Shown here: piece by piece, positions 22,947 to 34,900 of the stretch | Layout of the letters: each line of letters opens with the position of its first letter | How positions within the stretch are numbered: the stretch's first letter is position 1 | Assembly: GCF_050948175.1 (NCBI RefSeq) | Contig: NC_135203.1 | Location: forward strand, 5,642,001-5,706,000 | Direction of reading: 5' to 3' | DNA: 64,000 nt | Source: Xylocopa sonorina | Lineage: Eukaryota; Arthropoda; Insecta; Hymenoptera; Apidae | The notes under the pieces: model-generated | Told to the model about the DNA's origin: nothing | The model's database searches: none | What the model saw: only the letters and a program-made list of their open reading frames with translations | Position numbers and translations under genes: made by a program

Positions 22947-25900
22947 TTAAAATGCCGTTGGAATTTTTGATCTAGCTGCACGGGAAGTTACTTTTTTTTA
23001 AGTTTGAAGTTTCAAAAACACCCCAATGGGGGGGTATTGGGTGATTTTCGGAAAAATTTGGGAATTTTTTTTTCTCTAATTTTTATGCTAAAAGATGCGC
23101 CTTGGAACTCTCTTTAAAATGCCGTTGGAATTTTTGATCTAGCTGCACGGGAAGTTACTTTTTTTTAAGTTTGAAGTTTCAAAAACACCCCAATGGGGGG
23201 GTATTGGGTGATTTTCGGAAAAATTTGGGAATTTTTTTTTCTCCAATTTCTATGCTAAAAGATGCGCCTTGGAACGCTCTTTAAAATGCCGTTGGAATTT
23301 TTGATCTAGCTGCACGGGAAGTTACTTTTTTTTAAGTTTGAAGTTTCAAAAACACCCCAATGGGGGGGTATTGGGTGATTTTCGGAAAAATTTGGGAATT
23401 TTTTTTTCTCTAATTTCTATGCTAAAAGATGCGCCTTGGAACTCTCTTTAAAATGCCGTTGGAATTTTTGATCTAGCTGCACGGGAAGTTACTTTTTTTT
23501 AAGTTTGAAGTTTCAAAAACACCCCAATGGGGGGGTATTGGGTGATTTTCGGAAAAATTTGGGAATTTTTTTTTCTCTAATTTCTATGCTAAAAGATGCG
23601 CCTTGGAACGCTCTTTAAAATGCCGTTGGAATTTTTGATCTAGCTGCACGGGAAGTTACTTTTTTTTAAGTTTGAAGTTTCTAAAACTCCCCAATGGGGG
23701 GGTATTGGGTGATTTTCGGAAAAATTTGGGAATTTTTTTTTCTCTAATTTCTATGCTAAAAGATGCGCCTTGGAACGCTCTTTAAAATGCCGTTGGAATT
23801 TTTGATCTAGCTGCACGGGAAGTTACTTTTTTTTAAGTTTGAAGTTTCAAAAACACCCCAATGGGGGGGTATTGGGTGATTTTCGGAAAAATTTGGGAAT
23901 TTTTTTTTCTCTAATTTCTATGCTAAAAGATGCGCCTTGGAACGCTCTTTAAAATGCCGTTGGAATTTTTGATCTAGCTGCACGGGAAGTTACTTTTTTT
24001 TAAGTTTGAAGTTTCAAAAACACCCCAATGGGGGGGTATTGGGTGATTTTCGGAAAAATTTGGGAATTTTTTTTTCTCTAATTTCTATGCTAAAAGATGC
24101 GCCTTGGAACGCTCTTTAAAATGCCGTTGGAATTTTTGATCTAGCTGCACGGGAAGTTACTTTTTTTTAAGTTTGAAGTTTCAAAAACACCCCAATGGGG
24201 GGGTATTGGGTGATTTTCGGAAAAATTTGGGAATTTTTTTTTCTCTAATTTCTATGCTAAAAGATGCGCCTTGGAACGCTCTTTAAAATGCCGTTGGAAT
24301 TTTTGATCTAGCTGCACGGGAAGTTACTTTTTTTTAAGTTTGAAGTTTCAAAAACACCCCAATGGGGGGGTATTGGGTGATTTTCGGAAAAATTTGGGAA
24401 TTTTTTTTTCTCTAATTTCTATGCTAAAAGATGCGCCTTGGAACGCTCTTTAAAATGCCGTTGGAATTTTTGATCTAGCTGCACGGGAAGTTACTTTTTT
24501 TTAAGTTTGAAGTTTCAAAAACACCCCAATGGGGGGGTATTGGGTGATTTTCGGAAAAATTTGGGAATTTTTTTTTCTCTAATTTCTATGCTAAAAGATG
24601 CGCCTTGGAACGCTCTTTAAAATGCCGTTGGAATTTTTGATCTAGCTGCACGGGAAGTTACTTTTTTTTAAGTTTGAAGTTTCAAAAACACCCCAATGGG
24701 GGGGTATTGGGTGATTTTCGGAAAAATTTGGGAATTTTTTTTTCTCTAATTTCTATGCTAAAAGATGCGCCTTGGAACGCTCTTTAAAATGCCGTTGGAA
24801 TTTTTGATCTAGCTGCACGGGAAGTTACTTTTTCTTAAGTTTGAAGTTTCAAAAACACCCCAATGGGGGGGTATTGGGTGATTTTCGGAAAAATTTGGGA
24901 ATTTTTTTTTCTCTAATTTCTATGCTAAAAGATGCGCCTTGGAACGCTCTTTAAAATGCCGTTGGAATTTTTGATCTAGCTGCACGGGAAGTTACTTTTT
25001 TTTAAGTTTGAAGTTTCAAAAACACCCCAATGGGGGGGTATTGGGTGATTTTCGGAAAAATTTGGGAATTTTTTTTTCTCTAATTTCTATGCTAAAAGAT
25101 GCGCCTTGGAACGCTCTTTAAAATGCCGTTGGAATTTTTGATCTAGCTGCACGGGAAGTTACTTTTTTTTAAGTTTGAAGTTTCAAAAACACCCCAATGG
25201 GGGGGTATTGGGTGATTTTCGGAAAAATTTGGGAATTTTTTTTTCTCTAATTTCTATGCTAAAAGATGCGCCTTGGAACGCTCTTTAAAATGCCGTTGGA
25301 ATTTTTGATCTAGCTGCACGGGAAGTTACTTTTTTTTAAGTTGTAAGTTTCAAAAACACCCCAATGGGGGGGTATTGGGTGATTTTCGGAAAAATTTGGG
25401 AATTTTTTTTTCTCTAATTTCTATGCTAAAAGATGCGCCTTGGAACGCTCTTTAAAATGCCGTTGGAATTTTTGATCTAGCTGCACGGGAAGTTACTTTT
25501 TTTTAAGTTTGAAGTTTCTAAAACTCCCCAATGGGGGGGTATTGGGTGATTTTCGGAAAAATTTGGGAATTTTTTTTTCTCTAATTTCTATGCTAAAAGA
25601 TGCGCCTTGGAACGCTCTTTAAAATGCCGTTGGAATTTTTGATCTAGCTGCACGGGAAGTTACTTTTTTTTAAGTTTGAAGTTTCAAAAACACCCCAATG
25701 GGGGGGTATTGGGTGATTTTCGGAAAAATTTGGGAATTTTTTTTTCTCTAATTTCTATGCTAAAAGATGCGCCTTGGAACGCTCTTTAAAATGCCGTTGG
25801 AATTTTTGATCTAGCTGCACGGGAAGTTACTTTTTTTTAAGTTTGAAGTTTCAAAAACACCCCAATGGGGGGGTATTGGGTGATTTTCGGAAAAATTTGG

Positions 25901-28900
25901 GAATTTTTTTTTCTCTAATTTCTATGCTAAAAGATGCGCCTTGGAACGCTCTTTAAAATGCCGTTGGAATTTTTGATCTAGCTGCACGGGAAGTTACTTT
26001 TTTTTAAGTTGTAAGTTTCAAAAACACCCCAATGGGGGGGTATTGGGTGATTTTCGGAAAAATTTGGGAATTTTTTTTTCTCTAATTTCTATGCTAAAAG
26101 ATGCGCCTTGGAACGCTCTTTAAAATGCCGTTGGAATTTTTGATCTAGCTGCACGGGAAGTTACTTTTTTTTAAGTTTGAAGTTTCAAAAACACCCCAAT
26201 GGGGGGGTATTAGGTGATTTTCGGAAAAATTTGGGAATTTTTTTTTCTCTAATTTCTATGCTAAAAGATGCGCCTTGGAACGCTCTTTAAAATGCCGTTG
26301 GAATTTTTGATCTAGCTGCACGGGAAGTTACTTTTTTTTAAGTTTGAAGTTTCAAAAACACCCCAATGGGGGGGTATTGGGTGATTTTCGGAAAAATTTG
26401 GGAATTTTTTTTTCTCTAATTTTTATGCTAAAAGATGCGCCTTGGAACTCTCTTTAAAATGCCGTTGGAATTTTTGATCTAGCTGCACGGGAAGTTACTT
26501 TTTTTTAAGTTTGAAGTTTCAAAAACACCCCAATGGGGGGGTATTGGGTGATTTTCGGAAAAATTTGGGAATTTTTTTTTCTCCAATTTCTATGCTAAAA
26601 GATGCGCCTTGGAACGCTCTTTAAAATGCCGTTGGAATTTTTGATCTAGCTGCACGGGAAGTTACTTTTTTTTAAGTTTGAAGTTTCAAAAACACCCCAA
26701 TGGGGGGGTATTGGGTGATTTTCGGAAAAATTTGGGAATTTTTTTTTCTCTAATTTCTATGCTAAAAGATGCGCCTTGGAACTCTCTTTAAAATGCCGTT
26801 GGAATTTTTGATCTAGCTGCACGGGAAGTTACTTTTTTTTAAGTTTGAAGTTTCAAAAACACCCCAATGGGGGGGTATTGGGTGATTTTCGGAAAAATTT
26901 GGGAATTTTTTTTTCTCTAATTTCTATGCTAAAAGATGCGCCTTGGAACGCTCTTTAAAATGCCGTTGGAATTTTTGATCTAGCTGCACGGGAAGTTACT
27001 TTTTTTTAAGTTTGAAGTTTCTAAAACTCCCCAATGGGGGGGTATTGGGTGATTTTCGGAAAAATTTGGGAATTTTTTTTTCTCTAATTTCTATGCTAAA
27101 AGATGCGCCTTGGAACGCTCTTTAAAATGCCGTTGGAATTTTTGATCTAGCTGCACGGGAAGTTACTTTTTTTTAAGTTTGAAGTTTCAAAAACACCCCA
27201 ATGGGGGGGTATTGGGTGATTTTCGGAAAAATTTGGGAATTTTTTTTTCTCTAATTTCTATGCTAAAAGATGCGCCTTGGAACGCTCTTTAAAATGCCGT
27301 TGGAATTTTTGATCTAGCTGCACGGGAAGTTACTTTTTTTTAAGTTTGAAGTTTCAAAAACACCCCAATGGGGGGGTATTGGGTGATTTTCGGAAAAATT
27401 TGGGAATTTTTTTTTCTCTAATTTCTATGCTAAAAGATGCGCCTTGGAACGCTCTTTAAAATGCCGTTGGAATTTTTGATCTAGCTGCACGGGAAGTTAC
27501 TTTTTTTTAAGTTTGAAGTTTCAAAAACACCCCAATGGGGGGGTATTGGGTGATTTTCGGAAAAATTTGGGAATTTTTTTTTCTCTAATTTCTATGCTAA
27601 AAGATGCGCCTTGGAACGCTCTTTAAAATGCCGTTGGAATTTTTGATCTAGCTGCACGGGAAGTTACTTTTTTTTAAGTTTGAAGTTTCAAAAACACCCC
27701 AATGGGGGGGTATTGGGTGATTTTCGGAAAAATTTGGGAATTTTTTTTTCTCTAATTTCTATGCTAAAAGATGCGCCTTGGAACGCTCTTTAAAATGCCG
27801 TTGGAATTTTTGATCTAGCTGCACGGGAAGTTACTTTTTTTTAAGTTTGAAGTTTCAAAAACACCCCAATGGGGGGGTATTGGGTGATTTTCGGAAAAAT
27901 TTGGGAATTTTTTTTTCTCTAATTTCTATGCTAAAAGATGCGCCTTGGAACGCTCTTTAAAATGCCGTTGGAATTTTTGATCTAGCTGCACGGGAAGTTA
28001 CTTTTTTTTAAGTTTGAAGTTTCAAAAACACCCCAATGGGGGGGTATTGGGTGATTTTCGGAAAAATTTGGGAATTTTTTTTTCTCTAATTTCTATGCTA
28101 AAAGATGCGCCTTGGAACGCTCTTTAAAATGCCGTTGGAATTTTTGATCTAGCTGCACGGGAAGTTACTTTTTTTTAAGTTTGAAGTTTCAAAAACACCC
28201 CAATGGGGGGGTATTGGGTGATTTTCGGAAAAATTTGGGAATTTTTTTTTCTCTAATTTCTATGCTAAAAGATGCGCCTTGGAACGCTCTTTAAAATGCC
28301 GTTGGAATTTTTGATCTAGCTGCACGGGAAGTTACTTTTTTTTAAGTTTGAAGTTTCAAAAACACCCCAATGGGGGGGTATTGGGTGATTTTCGGAAAAA
28401 TTTGGGAATTTTTTTTTCTCTAATTTCTATGCTAAAAGATGCGCCTTGGAACGCTCTTTAAAATGCCGTTGGAATTTTTGATCTAGCTGCACGGGAAGTT
28501 ACTTTTTTTTAAGTTTGAAGTTTCAAAAACACCCCAATGGGGGGGTATTGGGTGATTTTCGGAAAAATTTGGGAATTTTTTTTTCTCTAATTTCTATGCT
28601 AAAAGATGCGCCTTGGAACGCTCTTTAAAATGCCGTTGGAATTTTTGATCTAGCTGCACGGGAAGTTACTTTTTTTTAAGTTTGAAGTTTCAAAAACACC
28701 CCAATGGGGGGGTATTGGGTGATTTTCGGAAAAATTTGGGAATTTTTTTTTCTCTAATTTCTATGCTAAAAGATGCGCCTTGGAACGCTCTTTAAAATGC
28801 CGTTGGAATTTTTGATCTAGCTGCACGGGAAGTTACTTTTTTTTAAGTTTGAAGTTTCAAAAACACCCCAATGGGGGGGTATTGGGTGATTTTCGGAAAA

Positions 28901-31900
28901 ATTTGGGAATTTTTTTTTCTCTAATTTCTATGCTAAAAGATGCGCCTTGGAACGCTCTTTAAAATGCCGTTGGAATTTTTGATCTAGCTGCACGGGAAGT
29001 TACTTTTTTTTAAGTTTGAAGTTTCAAAAACACCCCAATGGGGGGGTATTGGGTGATTTTCGGAAAAATTTGGGAATTTTTTTTTCTCTAATTTCTATGC
29101 TAAAAGATGCGCCTTGGAACGCTCTTTAAAATGCCGTTGGAATTTTTGATCTAGCTGCACGGGAAGTTACTTTTTTTTAAGTTTGAAGTTTCAAAAACAC
29201 CCCAATGGGGGGGTATTGGGTGATTTTCGGAAAAATTTGGGAATTTTTTTTTCTCTAATTTCTATGCTAAAAGATGCGCCTTGGAACGCTCTTTAAAATG
29301 CCGTTGGAATTTTTGATCTAGCTGCACGGGAAGTTACTTTTTTTTAAGTTTGAAGTTTCAAAAACACCCCAATGGGGGGGTATTGGGTGATTTTCGGAAA
29401 AATTTGGGAATTTTTTTTTCTCTAATTTCTATGCTAAAAGATGCGCCTTGGAACGCTCTTTAAAATGCCGTTGGAATTTTTGATCTAGCTGCACGGGAAG
29501 TTACTTTTTTTTAAGTTTGAAGTTTCAAAAACACCCCAATGGGGGGGTATTGGGTGATTTTCGGAAAAATTTGGGAATTTTTTTTTCTCTAATTTCTATG
29601 CTAAAAGATGCGCCTTGGAACGCTCTTTAAAATGCCGTTGGAATTTTTGATCTAGCTGCACGGGAAGTTACTTTTTTTTAAGTTTGAAGTTTCAAAAACA
29701 CCCCAATGGGGGGGTATTGGGTGATTTTCGGAAAAATTTGGGAATTTTTTTTTCTCTAATTTCTATGCTAAAAGATGCGCCTTGGAACGCTCTTTAAAAT
29801 GCCGTTGGAATTTTTGATCTAGCTGCACGGGAAGTTACTTTTTTTTAAGTTTGAAGTTTCAAAAACACCCCAATGGGGGGGTATTGGGTGATTTTCGGAA
29901 AAATTTGGGAATTTTTTTTTCTCTAATTTCTATGCTAAAAGATGCGCCTTGGAACGCTCTTTAAAATGCCGTTGGAATTTTTGATCTAGCTGCACGGGAA
30001 GTTACTTTTTTTTAAGTTTGAAGTTTCAAAAACACCCCAATGGGGGGGTATTGGGTGATTTTCGGAAAAATTTGGGAATTTTTTTTTCTCTAATTTCTAT
30101 GCTAAAAGATGCGCCTTGGAACGCTCTTTAAAATGCCGTTGGAATTTTTGATCTAGCTGCACGGGAAGTTACTTTTTTTTAAGTTTGAAGTTTCAAAAAC
30201 ACCCCAATGGGGGGGTATTGGGTGATTTTCGGAAAAATTTGGGAATTTTTTTTTCTCTAATTTCTATGCTAAAAGATGCGCCTTGGAACGCTCTTTAAAA
30301 TGCCGTTGGAATTTTTGATCTAGCTGCACGGGAAGTTACTTTTTTTTAAGTTTGAAGTTTCAAAAACACCCCAATGGGGGGGTATTGGGTGATTTTCGGA
30401 AAAATTTGGGAATTTTTTTTTCTCTAATTTCTATGCTAAAAGATGCGCCTTGGAACGCTCTTTAAAATGCCGTTGGAATTTTTGATCTAGCTGCACGGGA
30501 AGTTACTTTTTTTTAAGTTTGAAGTTTCAAAAACACCCCAATGGGGGGGTATTGGGTGATTTTCGGAAAAATTTGGGAATTTTTTTTTCTCTAATTTCTA
30601 TGCTAAAAGATGCGCCTTGGAACGCTCTTTAAAATGCCGTTGGAATTTTTGATCTAGCTGCACGGGAAGTTACTTTTTTTTAAGTTTGAAGTTTCAAAAA
30701 CACCCCAATGGGGGGGTATTGGGTGATTTTCGGAAAAATTTGGGAATTTTTTTTTCTCTAATTTCTATGCTAAAAGATGCGCCTTGGAACGCTCTTTAAA
30801 ATGCCGTTGGAATTTTTGATCTAGCTGCACGGGAAGTTACTTTTTTTTAAGTTTGAAGTTTCAAAAACACCCCAATGGGGGGGTATTGGGTGATTTTCGG
30901 AAAAATTTGGGAATTTTTTTTTCTCTAATTTCTATGCTAAAAGATGCGCCTTGGAACGCTCTTTAAAATGCCGTTGGAATTTTTGATCTAGCTGCACGGG
31001 AAGTTACTTTTTTTTAAGTTTGAAGTTTCAAAAACACCCCAATGGGGGGGTATTGGGTGATTTTCGGAAAAATTTGGGAATTTTTTTTTCTCTAATTTCT
31101 ATGCTAAAAGATGCGCCTTGGAACGCTCTTTAAAATGCCGTTGGAATTTTTGATCTAGCTGCACGGGAAGTTACTTTTTTTTAAGTTTGAAGTTTCAAAA
31201 ACACCCCAATGGGGGGGTATTGGGTGATTTTCGGAAAAATTTGGGAATTTTTTTTTCTCTAATTTCTATGCTAAAAGATGCGCCTTGGAACGCTCTTTAA
31301 AATGCCGTTGGAATTTTTGATCTAGCTGCACGGGAAGTTACTTTTTTTTAAGTTTGAAGTTTCAAAAACACCCCAATGGGGGGGTATTGGGTGATTTTCG
31401 GAAAAATTTGGGAATTTTTTTTTCTCTAATTTCTATGCTAAAAGATGCGCCTTGGAACGCTCTTTAAAATGCCGTTGGAATTTTTGATCTAGCTGCACGG
31501 GAAGTTACTTTTTTTTAAGTTTGAAGTTTCAAAAACACCCCAATGGGGGGGTATTGGGTGATTTTCGGAAAAATTTGGGAATTTTTTTTTCTCTAATTTC
31601 TATGCTAAAAGATGCGCCTTGGAACGCTCTTTAAAATGCCGTTGGAATTTTTGATCTAGCTGCACGGGAAGTTACTTTTTTTTAAGTTTGAAGTTTCAAA
31701 AACACCCCAATGGGGGGGTATTGGGTGATTTTCGGAAAAATTTGGGAATTTTTTTTTCTCTAATTTCTATGCTAAAAGATGCGCCTTGGAACGCTCTTTA
31801 AAATGCCGTTGGAATTTTTGATCTAGCTGCACGGGAAGTTACTTTTTTTTAAGTTTGAAGTTTCAAAAACACCCCAATGGGGGGGTATTGGGTGATTTTC

Positions 31901-34900
31901 GGAAAAATTTGGGAATTTTTTTTTCTCTAATTTCTATGCTAAAAGATGCGCCTTGGAACGCTCTTTAAAATGCCGTTGGAATTTTTGATCTAGCTGCACG
32001 GGAAGTTACTTTTTTTTAAGTTTGAAGTTTCAAAAACACCCCAATGGGGGGGTATTGGGTGATTTTCGGAAAAATTTGGGAATTTTTTTTTCTCTAATTT
32101 CTATGCTAAAAGATGCGCCTTGGAACGCTCTTTAAAATGCCGTTGGAATTTTTGATCTAGCTGCACGGGAAGTTACTTTTTTTTAAGTTTGAAGTTTCAA
32201 AAACACCCCAATGGGGGGGTATTGGGTGATTTTCGGAAAAATTTGGGAATTTTTTTTTCTCTAATTTCTATGCTAAAAGATGCGCCTTGGAACGCTCTTT
32301 AAAATGCCGTTGGAATTTTTGATCTAGCTGCACGGGAAGTTACTTTTTTTTAAGTTTGAAGTTTCAAAAACACCCCAATGGGGGGGTATTGGGTGATTTT
32401 CGGAAAAATTTGGGAATTTTTTTTTCTCTAATTTCTATGCTAAAAGATGCGCCTTGGAACGCTCTTTAAAATGCCGTTGGAATTTTTGATCTAGCTGCAC
32501 GGGAAGTTACTTTTTTTTAAGTTTGAAGTTTCAAAAACACCCCAATGGGGGGGTATTGGGTGATTTTCGGAAAAATTTGGGAATTTTTTTTTCTCTAATT
32601 TCTATGCTAAAAGATGCGCCTTGGAACGCTCTTTAAAATGCCGTTGGAATTTTTGATCTAGCTGCACGGGAAGTTACTTTTTTTTAAGTTTGAAGTTTCA
32701 AAAACACCCCAATGGGGGGGTATTGGGTGATTTTCGGAAAAATTTGGGAATTTTTTTTTCTCTAATTTCTATGCTAAAAGATGCGCCTTGGAACGCTCTT
32801 TAAAATGCCGTTGGAATTTTTGATCTAGCTGCACGGGAAGTTACTTTTTTTTAAGTTTGAAGTTTCAAAAACACCCCAATGGGGGGGTATTGGGTGATTT
32901 TCGGAAAAATTTGGGAATTTTTTTTTCTCTAATTTCTATGCTAAAAGATGCGCCTTGGAACGCTCTTTAAAATGCCGTTGGAATTTTTGATCTAGCTGCA
33001 CGGGAAGTTACTTTTTTTTAAGTTTGAAGTTTCAAAAACACCCCAATGGGGGGGTATTGGGTGATTTTCGGAAAAATTTGGGAATTTTTTTTTCTCTAAT
33101 TTCTATGCTAAAAGATGCGCCTTGGAACGCTCTTTAAAATGCCGTTGGAATTTTTGATCTAGCTGCACGGGAAGTTACTTTTTTTTAAGTTGGAAGTTTC
33201 AAAAACACCCCAATGGGGGGGTATTGGGTGATTTTCGGAAAAATTTGGGAATTTTTTTTTCTCTAATTTCTATGCTAAAAGATGCGCCTTGGAACGCTCT
33301 TTAAAATGCCGTTGGAATTTTTGATCTAGCTGCACGGGAAGTTACTTTTTTTTAAGTTTGAAGTTTCAAAAACTCCCCAATGGGGGGGTATTGGGTGATT
33401 TTCGGAAAAATTTGGGAATTTTTTTTTCTCTAATTTCTATGCTAAAAGATGCGCCTTGGAACGCTCTTTAAAATGCCGTTGGAATTTTTGATCTAGCTGC
33501 ACGGGAAGTTACTTTTTTTTAAGTTTGAAGTTTCAAAAACACCCCAATGGGGGGGTATTGGGTGATTTTCGGAAAAATTTGGGAATTTTTTTTTCTCTAA
33601 TTTCTATGCTAAAAGATGCGCCTTGGAACGCTCTTTAAAATGCCGTTGGAATTTTTGATCTAGCTGCACGGGAAGTTACTTTTTTTTAAGTTTGAAGTTT
33701 CAAAAACACCCCAATGGGGGGGTATTGGGTGATTTTCGGAAAAATTTGGGAATTTTTTTTTCTCTAATTTCTATGCTAAAAGATGCGCCTTGGAACGCTC
33801 TTTAAAATGCCGTTGGAATTTTTGATCTAGCTGCACGGGAAGTTACTTTTTTTTAAGTTTGAAGTTTCAAAAACACCCCAATGGGGGGGTATTGGGTGAT
33901 TTTCGGAAAAATTTGGGAATTTTTTTTTCTCTAATTTCTATGCTAAAAGATGCGCCTTGGAACGCTCTTTAAAATGCCGTTGGAATTTTTGATCTAGCTG
34001 CACGGGAAGTTACTTTTTTTTAAGTTTGAAGTTTCAAAAACACCCCAATGGGGGGGTATTGGGTGATTTTCGGAAAAATTTGGGAATTTTTTTTTCTCTA
34101 ATTTCTATGCTAAAAGATGCGCCTTGGAACGCTCTTTAAAATGCCGTTGGAATTTTTGATCTAGCTGCACGGGAAGTTACTTTTTTTTAAGTTTGAAGTT
34201 TCAAAAACACCCCAATGGGGGGGTATTGGGTGATTTTCGGAAAAATTTGGGAATTTTTTTTTCTCTAATTTCTATGCTAAAAGATGCGCCTTGGAACGCT
34301 CTTTAAAATGCCGTTGGAATTTTTGATCTAGCTGCACGGGAAGTTACTTTTTTTTAAGTTTGAAGTTTCAAAAACACCCCAATGGGGGGGTATTGGGTGA
34401 TTTTCGGAAAAATTTGGGAATTTTTTTTTCTCTAATTTCTATGCTAAAAGATGCGCCTTGGAACGCTCTTTAAAATGCCGTTGGAATTTTTGATCTAGCT
34501 GCACGGGAAGTTACTTTTTTTTAAGTTTGAAGTTTCAAAAACACCCCAATGGGGGGGTATTGGGTGATTTTCGGAAAAATTTGGGAATTTTTTTTTCTCT
34601 AATTTCTATGCTAAAAGATGCGCCTTGGAACGCTCTTTAAAATGCCGTTGGAATTTTTGATCTAGCTGCACGGGAAGTTACTTTTTTTTAAGTTTGAAGT
34701 TTCAAAAACACCCCAATGGGGGGGTATTGGGTGATTTTCGGAAAAATTTGGGAATTTTTTTTTCTCTAATTTCTATGCTAAAAGATGCGCCTTGGAACGC
34801 TCTTTAAAATGCCGTTGGAATTTTTGATCTAGCTGCACGGGAAGTTACTTTTTTTTAAGTTTGAAGTTTCAAAAACACCCCAATGGGGGGGTATTGGGTG

